This document shows positions 45,411 to 54,624 of a stretch of DNA of 64,000 nt, piece after piece. The DNA lies in contig OZ253469.1 in assembly GCA_965261535.1 (NCBI GenBank), positions 2,542,001 to 2,606,000 on the forward strand. The letters are read 5' to 3'. This DNA is from VXNE01 sp965261535. GTDB lineage: Bacteria; Pseudomonadota; Gammaproteobacteria; Pseudomonadales; Azotimanducaceae. Each line of letters begins with the position of its first letter. Position 1 is the stretch's first letter. The position numbers and the translations under genes were made by a program. Below the pieces are notes generated by a model. That model was not told the DNA's origin, did no database searches, and saw only the letters and a list, made by a program, of their open reading frames with translations.

Positions 45411-46354
45411 TACTTATTGCGATCCCTGGCGCGGGGGTGGGCAGCGTCGTACACCTTGGCCAGGTGCTGGAAGTCGAGGTGCGTGTAGATCTGTGTGGTC
45501 GAAATATCGGCGTGGCCCAGCAGTTCCTGCACCGCCCTCACATCCCCGCTCGATTCGAGCAAGTGGCTCGCGAAGCTGTGACGCAGCAGGTGCGGATGTA
45601 GCACGTCTGTCCCGAGACTGCGCATGGAAAGTCCCTTCAGGCGCGCCTGAACCGTGCGTGGACTGATTCGCCTGTCGGCCCGTCCCGTGAAGAGCGGATC
45701 CCTGGAACCCGCGCGGGGGCGGGTTTCGAGCCACCTGCGAACGGACTCTACCGCAGGCGATCCGAGCGGCACGACGCGGGTCTTGTTGCCCTTGCCGGTG
45801 ACCGTGGCGAGACCGTTGACCAGGTCGAGGTGTCGGATGTCGAGATCGACCAGTTCGGCCAAGCGCATGCCGCTGCCGTAGAACAGTTCAATCATGGCGC
45901 GGTCGCGGAGTTCGAGCACCGACTTTGGATCGGAATCGAAGAGCTTTGCCGTGTTGTCTATGTCGAGCGTCTTTGGCAGCTTCTTGCGCTGTTTCGGCGC
46001 GCTGATGCCGACGGCAGGATTCGCTTGGGTGAATCCGCGTCGCACGAGAAAGGCGTAGAAGCTGCGCACGCTCGAGAGGGCGCGGCCGATGGTGTTGGCA
46101 GAGCGTCCCCGGGCATGCAATCGGGCGAGGAACCGACGCACATGGTGCGGCTTGCAGGCGAGCCAGTCGTCGATTTCGGCGCTCGTCCTGAACGCCTCCA
46201 GGTCGCGCCGATAGGCGTCGATCGTATGCGGAGAACTGCGTCTTTCGTGGGTGAGATAACCCATGTAGGTGTCAAGCGGGTTTTTTTGTCCGCCGGAATC
46301 GACCGCATCGCGAGGTGGACTCGCGATCCTTCCGTCGTCGCGGTGTCGTTTCAT
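45410..46354 (-). CDS. xerC: Tyrosine recombinase XerC
   Basis: A 314-residue site-specific recombinase that, with XerD, resolves chromosome dimers at dif. The N-terminal SAM-like domain is followed by the catalytic domain. The catalytic Arg is in GSGMRLAELVDLD, the HxxR in HPHLLRHSFASHLL, and the His and nucleophile Tyr in LGHADISTTQIYTH. It lies between dapF and yigB as in many gammaproteobacteria, which favours XerC over XerD or an integrase. The ATG at 46354 is preferred to a longer frame; the first 25 residues are poorly conserved. Confidence 0.92.
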   Translation of the reverse strand: MKRHRDDGRIASPPRDAVDSGGQKNPLDTYMGYLTHERRSSPHTIDAYRRDLEAFRTSAEIDDWLACKPHHVRRFLARLHARGRSANTIGRALSSVRSFYAFLVRRGFTQANPAVGISAPKQRKKLPKTLDIDNTAKLFDSDPKSVLELRDRAMIELFYGSGMRLAELVDLDIRHLDLVNGLATVTGKGNKTRVVPLGSPAVESVRRWLETRPRAGSRDPLFTGRADRRISPRTVQARLKGLSMRSLGTDVLHPHLLRHSFASHLLESSGDVRAVQELLGHADISTTQIYTHLDFQHLAKVYDAAHPRARDRNK

Positions 46355-46391
46355 GGAAACTTGCCGCGTGGAGCGGCGTATCGGGCTGCAA

Positions 46392-47231
46392 TCATGATGG
46401 GACACGTCCTTCGTAGACCGACACGGCCGGGCCGGTCATTGCGACCGGGCTGCGCTTGCCCGGCCAGGCCAACTCGATTTCGCCCCCGGGGAGCGACAAG
46501 GTTGCGCGCGTCCGCAATAGTCCGTGCAGGTTGCCGGCGACCATTGCCGCGCACGCCCCGCTGCCGCACGCGCGGGTTTCTCCGGCGCCGCGTTCAAACA
46601 CCCGCAGCCGAGCGTTCTCGGGATCCATCACCTGGAGGAAACCGACGTTGACGCCTTCGGGAAAGGCGTCGGACGCCTGCAATGCAGCACCTACGGTTTC
46701 CACCTGCGCCTTGGCGACATCGTCCACCATGACGACCGCATGGGGATTGCCCATGGAGACCGGCGTAAACGCGACGGATTCGCCCTGGACCTCCAACCGG
46801 TAGCTCAAACCCTCTTCCGTGGTCAAATCGGGTCGAAAGGGGATACGCGGCCCTTCGAGGCACGGGACATTCATCTCGACCCGCACTTTGCCGTCCTTGA
46901 GCAAGCGCGTGTGCATGCGTCCGCCGGCCGTGTCCAGCACAAGCTCCTTTTTCATGGTTAGTGCGCTATCCCTGACAAAACGTGCCACGCAGCGACCGCC
47001 GTTGCCGCACTGCTCGGCTTCGCTGCCATCGCTGTTGAATATTCGAAAGCTGAAGTCCGCGTCGGGGACCGCTGGCGGAAACACTGCCAACAGTTGATCG
47101 AAACCGATGCCCGTGCGGCGATCACTCCAGGTCCTGATCCGCTTGAGATCCAGGTCGATGCCTTGGGAGACCTGGTCAACGACGATGAAGTCATTGCCGA
47201 GGCCATGCATTTTCGTAAACCGGAGGTTCAT
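46392..47231 (-). CDS. dapF: Diaminopimelate epimerase
   Basis: A 279-residue cofactor-free epimerase that interconverts LL- and meso-diaminopimelate for peptidoglycan and lysine. The catalytic cysteines are in EQCGNGGRCVARF and TRACGSGACAAMVAG. The start MNLRFTKMHGLGNDF at 47231 is the family N-terminus, so an extension upstream is rejected. It is followed by xerC with a 37-bp gap. The DUF484 gene often found between them in Pseudomonas is absent. Confidence 0.95.
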   Translation of the reverse strand: MNLRFTKMHGLGNDFIVVDQVSQGIDLDLKRIRTWSDRRTGIGFDQLLAVFPPAVPDADFSFRIFNSDGSEAEQCGNGGRCVARFVRDSALTMKKELVLDTAGGRMHTRLLKDGKVRVEMNVPCLEGPRIPFRPDLTTEEGLSYRLEVQGESVAFTPVSMGNPHAVVMVDDVAKAQVETVGAALQASDAFPEGVNVGFLQVMDPENARLRVFERGAGETRACGSGACAAMVAGNLHGLLRTRATLSLPGGEIELAWPGKRSPVAMTGPAVSVYEGRVPS

Positions 47232-47452
47232 CAGATGATTATAGTCGCTTATCGTGCTGGAGCCCGGAAGCCCCGCGGCGCGCGCTGGCCTTGGTCCCAT
47301 GTCCAGACGACACTCGGTGGGAGCGTGTCGTTTTCGGATGGGAATCAGGGCACATGACTTCCAATCAGGGAATCTGATCGCGGTCGCGAGAGGCGGGACA
47401 GGTCTGTGTCCGTTGACGTCGTCCGTTGACGTCGATGGTTTCGCGGTGTCGG

Positions 47453-48211
47453 TCAGCGTTGCGCCGTCGGGTATAGCGACTCGACGGGTAGGTATTCCGT
47501 GGATTTGGGCAGCTTGCGCTGGATCACTTCCCCGCGCTCGATCGACAGCGCGTACGCGCCGACGCGGCGCCTGGTGCTCAACACGCGGAAGCCATTGTCG
47601 GTGAACGCGACGGCGCAGTCGTTGTCGATCGCGAGGCCCGGCCCGCCTCTGCGCTTCAGCATCTGTTGGAAGTCCTGGCGTCGGGGCACGCCATTGGTGT
47701 GACTGTTGTAGTGGGGACACGCGATCCCCTTGACGAGGCCCATGCCGGTGACCGCGATATAGTTCCAGTCGTTGGGGTCATAAAACGCCATCGAGTCGCT
47801 GTGGCCGCGTTCGAACCAGCAGATCGCGCCCGCGCTCACGCCGCACAGGACGGCGCCGCGATCGAACGCCGCTCGCAATAGCTGGTCGACTCCCAGCCGT
47901 CGCCAGCGGCGCATCATCATGAGCGTATTGCCGCCGCCGACGTAGACGATGTCGGCGCGGTCGATCTTGTCGGCGACGAGCCGCGGATCCGGTGTTGATC
48001 CAAGCAAATAGACCACGTCGGTAGTGCACCCATAGTGAGCGCCGTAGGCCCGGTCGAACATCGGCCAGTAATCGGGGGAGTCGCTGCTTGCGGTGGGAAC
48101 CAACAGTGCGTGCGGCCGGGACTTGCCCGTCAGGCGGACGATTTCCCGGTCGATCGGCTCGGTCGCCAATGTGCCGATGTTGCCGCCGCCGATCGCGACA
48201 ATGCTGCCCAT
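47453..48211 (-). CDS. Peptidase S51 family protein
   Basis: A 252-residue protein of the dipeptidase-E/cyanophycinase-like family. The nucleophile Ser lies in LCGVSAGAICWF. VYVGGGNTLMMM and the N-terminal IVAIGGGNIG are also typical. These enzymes cleave Asp-X or beta-aspartyl bonds. The ATG at 48211 opens the conserved sequence. It lies ten bases after the lipoprotein gene's stop and upstream of dapF, but its link to lysine synthesis is only by position. Confidence 0.85.
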   Translation of the reverse strand: MGSIVAIGGGNIGTLATEPIDREIVRLTGKSRPHALLVPTASSDSPDYWPMFDRAYGAHYGCTTDVVYLLGSTPDPRLVADKIDRADIVYVGGGNTLMMMRRWRRLGVDQLLRAAFDRGAVLCGVSAGAICWFERGHSDSMAFYDPNDWNYIAVTGMGLVKGIACPHYNSHTNGVPRRQDFQQMLKRRGGPGLAIDNDCAVAFTDNGFRVLSTRRRVGAYALSIERGEVIQRKLPKSTEYLPVESLYPTAQR

Positions 48212-48221
48212 GTCGTTCAGC

Positions 48222-49049
48222 CTATTCGTGGATGTAGCGGTCGATACCGCCGGAGAAGACCAGGTCCGTGTGCAGGAGGAAGATCCGTTCCAGTGATTCG
48301 CTCGGGAGACGCAGGGCCACGCAGTTTCTGATGTTCGCGAGTTCCGCGTAGGGATCAACCTTCAGTTCAGCGAACCTGGCGCTTTCCCGTTCGATATCCG
48401 CAACCTCCTGCTGGCCCAACTCCAGTGCGTCCTGGACCTTGATACGCAACTCGTCTCCCAGCTTCTCGCGCATGTCGCTCCAGATTTCTATCCAAAGACT
48501 GTCCCCGATATCCTCACTGAGACAACCTGCGAAGGCGTTGACCTCTATCTTGAATCCCGAATCGCCGAGCTCTTCTTCGGCCACCTTTCCCATCGCGTCC
48601 CAGTTGAGTCGCTGGAGGTGCAATCCGTTGTCCGGCGCCGGGCTTATCCGCTGGAACACGTAACCGCTAGCCGAATCCCACAACGACTCTCCATCGTTGT
48701 CGAACTCGTCGTAGGACTCCAGCCGCACCTGGAGGATGTGCACGGACTCCGACGCAAGGACGTCGCCGAGAAACGTCGCGCGGTGCTTGTCCCTGTCGGA
48801 CCGGGCGGTCGACTCGGTGTTTTCGGGATAGGTGAGTTCGAAGCCCAGCCCTCCGTCGTCCATGCGCGACACCCGGGCTCGAACGCCGGCGTCCGGTCCT
48901 TCGACCGCTTTCCACGTACCGATGAGATCGTCGGCGATGGGGCTCGCATCCCACCGCAGGGGATTGTCGAAGTTGTCACAGCCGGACAACGCTGCCATGA
49001 AAAGCAAGGTCAGCGCCATCGATAGGCGTGGGCTGCGTTCGACCATCAT
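48222..49049 (-). CDS. Hypothetical lipoprotein
   Basis: A 275-residue protein with a lipoprotein signal (LTLLFMAALSGCDN), so it should be anchored by its Cys near residue 25. The mature part starts with a lipocalin-like IADDLIGTWKAVEGPD and is acidic, with a long C-terminal helix (ALELGQQEVADIERESARFAEL split around the middle). No known family is recognised. It begins next to the end of lysA, with its start 18 bases inside the region before the lysA stop, so the genes are probably co-transcribed. Confidence 0.7.
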   Translation of the reverse strand: MMVERSPRLSMALTLLFMAALSGCDNFDNPLRWDASPIADDLIGTWKAVEGPDAGVRARVSRMDDGGLGFELTYPENTESTARSDRDKHRATFLGDVLASESVHILQVRLESYDEFDNDGESLWDSASGYVFQRISPAPDNGLHLQRLNWDAMGKVAEEELGDSGFKIEVNAFAGCLSEDIGDSLWIEIWSDMREKLGDELRIKVQDALELGQQEVADIERESARFAELKVDPYAELANIRNCVALRLPSESLERIFLLHTDLVFSGGIDRYIHE

Positions 49050-49066
49050 ATGTCGGGATTGCCAGA

Positions 49067-50302
49067 CTATTCGCTTTCCAGCGCCAATTGATGTCGCGTG
49101 GTTTCGCGTTGCCGCACGACGCGAAATGCATCGCCGCATACAAGCACCTCGGCGGGCCGGCAACGGCCGTTGTAGTTGGACGCAAGGGTCATGCCATAGG
49201 CTCCCGCGCCGAAGACGGCAAGCAAAGAATCGTCGTCGAGCGCAAGATCGCGATCGATCGCGAGGAAATCCGCTGTCTCACACACCGGCCCGACGATGTC
49301 CCAGGTTCGCGGTGTTGCCGAATAGGCGGCCACCGGTTCGACGCGATGCCAGGCCTGATAGAGGGCTGGCCGCATCAAGTCGTTCATCGCGGCGTCGACC
49401 ACTGCGAAGTTGCGGTAGCCATCGGCCGGAGCTGGCTTCAGGTACTCCACCCGCGTGAGTAGCACGCCAGCTTCGGCGACCAGATAGCGTCCCGGCTCCA
49501 CCACCAGTGTGAGGCCCCGGGCCGCGACCGGCTCGGCCACTTCCCGGCCGAAGCCGTCGATGTCGAACTCGGGTTCGTCCCGGTAGCTGACGCTGAAACC
49601 GCCGCCCAGGTTGAGGTGCTTGACGTGGATGCCCTCGCTGGCCAACGTGTCGACGACCCGGAACAGGCGATCGCGCGCGGCGATGTAGGGACCGAGTTGT
49701 TTGATCTGCGATCCGATATGGCAGTCGATCCCGCGCACGGCGAGCGTGCTTGACGCGGCCGCGCGGCGATACATGTCGAGCGCCTGACTTTCGGGCACGC
49801 CGAACTTGTTCTGCTTCAGGCCGGTGGAGATGTAGGGATGCGTCTGGGCGTCGACGTCCGGATTCACGCGCACGGAAACCGGCGCAACACTTGAAAGCAA
49901 CCTGGCCCGCGCTTCGAGCCGGTCGAGTTCCTGCGCGCTCTCGACGTTGAAGCATCCGATCCCCGCCTTGATGGCGAAGTCGATGTCGGCGGCGGATTTG
50001 CCGACGCCGGAAAAGACGACGCGTTCCGGGGCGCCGCCCGCGAGCAACACGCGCTCGAGTTCGCCGCCGGAGACGATGTCGAACCCGGCGCCGAGGCCCT
50101 GCATCAGCTTGAGGATGGCGATGTTGGCGTTGGCCTTGACCGCGTAACAGATGTCGCAACCGTCCAGCGCCTGGGTCAGGCGGGAGAAACGTTCCTCGAT
50201 GGCCCCCTGGGAGTAGACGTACGCCGGGGTTCCCACGGCGTCGGCGATGGCCGTCAGGCCGACATCTTCGACGTGTAGCTCATTGTCGGTTCGACTGAAC
50301 AT
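49067..50302 (-). CDS. lysA: Diaminopimelate decarboxylase
   Basis: A 411-residue PLP enzyme that decarboxylates meso-diaminopimelate to lysine. The PLP lysine is in CYAVKANANIAI. Other marks are GIDCHIGSQI, LNLGGGFSVSY, VVEPGRYLVAEAG and the catalytic Cys in GPVCETADF. The ATG at 50302 (MFSRTDNELHVEDVGL) fits the family and overlaps the end of the small lptM gene. dapF, the preceding step, lies about 2 kb downstream on the same strand. Confidence 0.95.
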   Translation of the reverse strand: MFSRTDNELHVEDVGLTAIADAVGTPAYVYSQGAIEERFSRLTQALDGCDICYAVKANANIAILKLMQGLGAGFDIVSGGELERVLLAGGAPERVVFSGVGKSAADIDFAIKAGIGCFNVESAQELDRLEARARLLSSVAPVSVRVNPDVDAQTHPYISTGLKQNKFGVPESQALDMYRRAAASSTLAVRGIDCHIGSQIKQLGPYIAARDRLFRVVDTLASEGIHVKHLNLGGGFSVSYRDEPEFDIDGFGREVAEPVAARGLTLVVEPGRYLVAEAGVLLTRVEYLKPAPADGYRNFAVVDAAMNDLMRPALYQAWHRVEPVAAYSATPRTWDIVGPVCETADFLAIDRDLALDDDSLLAVFGAGAYGMTLASNYNGRCRPAEVLVCGDAFRVVRQRETTRHQLALESE

Positions 50303-50400
50303 GCGGCGACCTGTGCTTGCTCCTCGGGCAGGTGCAACGGACCTTTCTGGCCGCACATGGCGACCATCATGCACGCCGCTGCGACGAAGGCCCAGCGCAT
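50254..50400 (-). CDS. lptM: Small lipoprotein LptM (YifL/LppL family)
   Basis: A 48-residue lipoprotein. The signal is WAFVAAACMMVAMCGQKGP, and the CGQKGPLHLPEE motif immediately after the lipobox Cys is diagnostic. LptM helps LptD mature in the lipopolysaccharide export machine. It sits directly upstream of lysA, as in E. coli and Pseudomonas relatives. Its last 49 bases overlap the start of lysA, an unusual degree of overlap. Confidence 0.85.
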   Translation of the reverse strand: MRWAFVAAACMMVAMCGQKGPLHLPEEQAQVAACSVEPTMSYTSKMSA

Positions 50401-50471
50401 GGATGTCCTCTCGGTATCGGGGATCGCAGTATAAGCCACCCCTCGACCGCCCGCAGCCGGGCACAGGTCGC

Positions 50472-51857
50472 TTAGATACGTTCTCGCGCTTTCCTCGCCG
50501 CCGCCGCAACCTGGTTCGGCGCGGTGCCGCCAGGATGATCGCGCGCCGCCAACGAGCCTTCGAGCGACAGCACATCCATCACGTCGTCATCGATATTCGC
50601 TGCGAACTTGCCCAGTTCGTCTGGCGACAAGTCGGACAGCGCCGCTCCCTTCGCCTGGGCATAGCGCACGACCCGGCCCACCGCGTCGTGGGCATCGCGA
50701 AACGGCAAGCCCTTCTTCACGAGGTAGTCCGCCAGGTCCGTGGCCGTGGCGAACCCGAGTTGGGCGGCTTGCCGCATGCGCTTGGTGTCTGGCCGCATCG
50801 CGGCAACGATATCGCCAATGGCCCGCAAGCAGTCCTTGAGCGTATCCACGGTGTCGAACAGCGGCTCCTTGTCCTCCTGGTTGTCCTTGTTGTAGGCGAG
50901 GGGCTGGCCTTTCATCAGCACCAGCAAGCTGGTCAGGTTGCCGACGATTCGCCCGGTCTTGCCGCGCACCAGCTCGGGCACGTCGGGGTTTTTCTTCTGC
51001 GGCATGATGCTCGAACCCGTGCAGAACGCATCGGGCAGTTCCAAGAAGCCGAACTGCTGGGAGGTCCATATCACCATCTCCTCGCACCAGCGCGACAGGT
51101 GCGTCGCGGCGATGGCGGCACACGCGCAGAACTCGATGGCGAAGTCGCGATCGCTCACCGCATCGATGGAGTTCGCGGCGATGCCGTCGAAGCCGAGCGC
51201 GGCCGCGGTGTCATTGCGATCTATCGGAAATGTCGTCCCCGCCAACGCCGCCGCGCCGAGCGGAGAGACATTCATGCGCGCTCGGCACTCGCGGAACCGC
51301 TCGCGGTCGCGGTGGGCCATTTCGAACCAGGCCAGCAGATGGTGGCCGAATGTTACCGGCTGGGCTGTCTGCAGGTGCGTGAAGCCCGGCATCGGATCGG
51401 CGCTGTGGCGTTCCGCCAACGCAACGATACGGCTCATGACCCGGCTCAGCAGATGGTCGATGGCGTCCGACTCGTCGCGCAGGTAGAGACGTATGTCGGT
51501 CGCGATCTGGTCATTGCGTGATCGCCCCGTATGCAGCTTCTTCCCGGCCTCGCCGACGAGTTCCGTCAACCGGGCCTCGATGTGCATGTGGATGTCTTCC
51601 AGCGCGTCGGACCATTCGAATGTGCCCGCTTCGATCTCGGCGCGTATGGTCTCGAGGCCGCCAACCACCGCATCGCGCTCTTCATCGGTCAGAACGCCGA
51701 CTTTCGCCAGCATCCGCGCATGGGCGAGCGAACCGGCTATGTCGTGGTGATACAACCGCCGGTCGAATCCAACGGAGGCGGTAAACCGGGCGACGAAGTC
51801 GTCGGTGGGTTCGGAAAATCGTCCGCGTAACAGGCTGTCGTCGTGTTTGTCGCTCAT
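50472..51857 (-). CDS. argH: Argininosuccinate lyase
   Basis: A 461-residue enzyme of the fumarase/aspartase superfamily, which makes arginine and fumarate. HTGRSRNDQIATDIRL, MPGFTHLQTAQPVTFGHH (catalytic His region) and GSSIMPQKKNPDVPE (the flexible signature loop) are all intact. The start may be 51857 (MSDKHDDS) or the ATG four codons earlier. It is located between lptM and a dead toxin-antitoxin pair, as a single gene. Confidence 0.95.
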   Translation of the reverse strand: MSDKHDDSLLRGRFSEPTDDFVARFTASVGFDRRLYHHDIAGSLAHARMLAKVGVLTDEERDAVVGGLETIRAEIEAGTFEWSDALEDIHMHIEARLTELVGEAGKKLHTGRSRNDQIATDIRLYLRDESDAIDHLLSRVMSRIVALAERHSADPMPGFTHLQTAQPVTFGHHLLAWFEMAHRDRERFRECRARMNVSPLGAAALAGTTFPIDRNDTAAALGFDGIAANSIDAVSDRDFAIEFCACAAIAATHLSRWCEEMVIWTSQQFGFLELPDAFCTGSSIMPQKKNPDVPELVRGKTGRIVGNLTSLLVLMKGQPLAYNKDNQEDKEPLFDTVDTLKDCLRAIGDIVAAMRPDTKRMRQAAQLGFATATDLADYLVKKGLPFRDAHDAVGRVVRYAQAKGAALSDLSPDELGKFAANIDDDVMDVLSLEGSLAARDHPGGTAPNQVAAAARKARERI

Positions 51858-51950
51858 GGGAGAACGCATCCCGATCAGGCTGATTCAGGCAAGAGCCCAT
51901 TATACCGATGTGTTGTTACGCGGTATTGCGGCCGCAAAACGCGATGCCTT

Positions 51951-52332
51951 TCAAGCCGCCAGCGTGCGGACACCGTAAAGAGGAATGCGGGCGTCCCGCG
52001 TGACGAGGACCAGCCCTTCGGCTTGGGCCTGGGCAATCAGAAACCGGTCGAATGGATCCCGGTGATGCACGGGGAGATTTCCCGCTTGCTCCGCATGATG
52101 AAACGTCAGTGGAAGATGGGCAAATCCCCGCTCCGCGACCGGCTCCCCCCAGGTTGTCCGGGGCGGTCAGGCGCCCCTTCGCGCGCTTGACGGCGATCTC
52201 CCATCCGGCAATGGCGCTTACGAAGACATCGTTGCGTGGGTCGGCGATTTGGACGCGGGCGTTTTCAGCCAACTCAGAGACGTTCGAAAGTCACCATAGG
52301 AGTACATGGGTATCGAGCAACAGCCGCTGCAT
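51951..52332 (-). pseudogene. VapC-type PIN-domain toxin, inactivated
   Basis: The start at 52332 reads MQRLLLDTHVLLW, with the first catalytic Asp. The next codon is TGA at a place where the family has Trp. The frame continues with DVFVSAIAGWEIAVKRAKGR and then shifts after LTAPDNL. The final part, RDARIPLYGVRTLAA, ends at 51951 in another frame. Two independent lesions make this a true pseudogene of a ribonuclease toxin. The partner antitoxin gene upstream is intact. Confidence 0.82.
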
Positions 52333-52334
52333 CG

Positions 52335-52586
52335 TCAATCCGCATCCGGAAAAATCTTCGAGTTCTCGATCGCCTCAATGAGCTCCTCATCTTCCTCGTC
52401 GAAGTCGGGAGACATCCAGATCTCGCCCTCCAGCCCACCGGGCTTTCGCTCTTCCACACGTTTACGATAGGGCGTCAAACGAAGCCAGGGCTCGCCCGCC
52501 CTGGCGATCACGATTTCTTCCCCCTCCCAAGCGAGCTTACCCAGTTTGGAAAGCTGCGATTTTGCCCGGTTCATATTCATCTTCAT
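52335..52586 (-). CDS. Phd/YefM-type antitoxin
   Basis: An 83-residue antitoxin. The N-terminal part MNRAKSQLSKLGKLAWEGEE then IVIARAGEPWLRLTPY is the DNA-binding Phd/YefM fold. The C-terminus is acidic (DFDEEDEELIEAIENSK) and would wrap the PIN toxin. It is two bases upstream of the dead vapC gene, so it now stands alone. It may remain as a DNA-binding protein or protect against a related incoming toxin. Confidence 0.85.
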   Translation of the reverse strand: MKMNMNRAKSQLSKLGKLAWEGEEIVIARAGEPWLRLTPYRKRVEERKPGGLEGEIWMSPDFDEEDEELIEAIENSKIFPDAD

Positions 52587-53013
52587 CAGGGAGATCCAAT
52601 ATAGCTAAGTCGGGTTGAGGCTCGCTCGGAATCGAAAGTTTATCAAGTTGGCTTGTTGTCAGCGCCAGCCTAGTGTTCCGTCAAGTCTAAAAATGCGAGT
52701 GTAGCTGCGAGGGATTTTTGGTTCCTGGCGAGGCGCGACGACGCGGTCTGGCAGGCCCCACACAAGGAGGAGGAACGGAGCCTTCAGCCGGGGAGCGCGA
52801 GGGGTCATCCCTCGCAAGAAGACAGCCTTCAGCCGGGGAGCGCGAGGGGATACCCCTCGCAAGAAAACTATCAGGGGCCGAAAAGACCCGCAGATACCCG
52901 CAGATTTGGGCTTGACGGAGCACTAGCTTGCGGTGGCGCAACATCTCCCGGGCACACCGCCCGAGAACGCCGCTGACGCCGCCCATGTCGTAGTGGTATA
53001 ACCGGCGGCGTCC
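52587..53013. other. Intergenic region before hemC with hairpin repeats
   Basis: The 427-bp gap has no supported gene. Its middle holds two tandem copies of the 45-bp hairpin repeat (52778-52867), and the hemC promoter must lie between these and 53013. Nothing else is recognised. Confidence 0.5.
52778..52867. repeat. 45-bp hairpin repeat, two tandem copies (family A)
   Basis: Units 52778-52822 and 52823-52867 share AGCCTTCAGCCGGGGAGCG and a hairpin. The second has perfect arms GCGAGGGG and CCCCTCGC around ATA. The same unit occurs four times inside hemB (62465-62644). Confidence 0.92.
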
Positions 53014-53901
53014 ATGAAAGCCATCAGGATCGCGACGCGCAACAGTCCGCTCGCCCGCTACCAAGCCGAACGGGTAGGATCGCTGCTCGCAGATTCGGCG
53101 GGCGTCCGGGTCGAACTGCTGGGCATGACGACGCAGGGGGACCGACAATCCGATTCGACCTTTGCGGGCAAGGGCGCATTCGTCAAGGAACTGGAAACAG
53201 CCTTGCTGGACGGCCGCGCCGACATCGCGGTACACAGCTTGAAGGACGTTCCCGTCGCGCTACCGGAGGGTCTCGCCGTTACCACCGTCGGTGCGCGGGC
53301 GGATGCGCGGGACGCGCTCGTTGCGGGCAGCTTGACGTTCGATACGTTGCCCCAGGGCGCGCGCGTCGGTTCTTCGAGTTTGCGCCGCCGGATGCAACTC
53401 AGCTTCGCGCGGCCCGACCTGACCATGGTGGATATGCGCGGCAATGTCGGTACGCGTCTTGCGAAACTCGAAGATGGCGATGTGGACGCGCTGATACTCG
53501 CCTGCGCCGGACTCGACCGCCTGGGGTTGGCTGATCGCATCAGTCAGCGACTTGCCGTCGATCTCAGTTTGCCGGCGCCAGGACAAGGCGCGCTCGCCGT
53601 GGAGTATTCGACGGACCGAAAAGATGTCCGGGCACTCGTATCCTCTATCGTTGATTCTCTGGTGGAGAAGGCTGTTGTCGCCGAGCGCACCCTGGTGCGC
53701 GCATTGGGTGCCGACTGCGCGACGCCGCTTGGCGCCTACGCCGAAATCGAAGGGGTCGCGACGCGGCTTACGGCTGTACTTGGCGACGAGAAGGGCGAAC
53801 ATGTTCTAAGCGTATCGGAGCGGGGCGAAGATCCGACAGAATTGGGCGAACGCGCGGCGGCGGTACTGTACGCCCTGGGCGCGGCTGAACTTCTCGCTTA
53901 G
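53014..53901 (+). CDS. hemC: Porphobilinogen deaminase
   Basis: A 295-residue enzyme that joins four porphobilinogens into hydroxymethylbilane. IRIATRNSPLARYQAE opens the fold, and AVHSLKDVPVALPEG and GSSSLRRRMQL bind the growing chain. The dipyrromethane cofactor Cys is in LGADCATPLGAYA. hemD follows after 12 bp. The heme set continues with hemX and hemY, all on the plus strand. Confidence 0.95.
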   Translation: MKAIRIATRNSPLARYQAERVGSLLADSAGVRVELLGMTTQGDRQSDSTFAGKGAFVKELETALLDGRADIAVHSLKDVPVALPEGLAVTTVGARADARDALVAGSLTFDTLPQGARVGSSSLRRRMQLSFARPDLTMVDMRGNVGTRLAKLEDGDVDALILACAGLDRLGLADRISQRLAVDLSLPAPGQGALAVEYSTDRKDVRALVSSIVDSLVEKAVVAERTLVRALGADCATPLGAYAEIEGVATRLTAVLGDEKGEHVLSVSERGEDPTELGERAAAVLYALGAAELLA

Positions 53902-53913
53902 GCGGCCGGATCC

Positions 53914-54597
53914 ATGCGCGTATGGGTGACGCGGACTGAACCCGGCGCAAACCGCTTGGGGACCGCCCTGGCCGCCGCGGGGTATGAAGCTCGGGTCCGT
54001 CCGGTGCTGCGCATCGATCCCATCACGGGGCCGCCGCCGGCGGGCCGGTTCGCGCTGACGGTTTTTCTGTCGGTGCATGCGGCGGAGTTCGCCGTGCGCA
54101 ACGGCTGGATTTCGACGCCGGCGTTGGCTATCGGAGAGGCCACGCGCGGCGCATTGAAACGCCATGGGGTTGATGCGTCCGTGCCGAAGATTGGGACATC
54201 CGAAGGACTCATCGACAATCTTGCGGCGGACCCCCCGCAGAGCGTGATGATCGCGGCGGGTGAAGGAGGTCGCGGCGTCCTTGAACGATGGCTGGCGGAC
54301 CGAGGTATACCGACAGTCAAGTGGCGCCTTTACCGGCGGGTCGCCGTGGGAGGCTCGCTGGATCCAGCGGAAACCATCGACGCCATTGTCGGCAGCAGCG
54401 CGGCCGCATTGCGGGTTGTCGCGAACATGTGGTTTGCTTCCTCGCGCAGCGCGAGGGTCGCGCTACTCGTTCCATCGAAACGCGTGGCTACCGCGGCGAG
54501 CGCCTTGGGCTTCGCACGCGTTTTCGTCAGTGAGGGCGCTGCAGACGAAGCCGTCATCGCGACACTGAACCGGATAGCGAACGAGCATCCGGACTGA
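53914..54597 (+). CDS. hemD: Uroporphyrinogen-III synthase
   Basis: A 227-residue enzyme that closes and inverts ring D of hydroxymethylbilane. Sequence conservation is low in this family. The start MRVWVTRTEPGANRLGTAL, the FLSVHAAEFAVRNG segment and the order hemC-hemD-hemX-hemY identify it. The protein has the two-lobe alternating pattern expected. It starts 12 bp after hemC and is probably co-transcribed. Confidence 0.88.
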   Translation: MRVWVTRTEPGANRLGTALAAAGYEARVRPVLRIDPITGPPPAGRFALTVFLSVHAAEFAVRNGWISTPALAIGEATRGALKRHGVDASVPKIGTSEGLIDNLAADPPQSVMIAAGEGGRGVLERWLADRGIPTVKWRLYRRVAVGGSLDPAETIDAIVGSSAAALRVVANMWFASSRSARVALLVPSKRVATAASALGFARVFVSEGAADEAVIATLNRIANEHPD

Positions 54598-54624
54598 AGC
54601 CACGAGCGGCTGAGGGAGTTGGCA

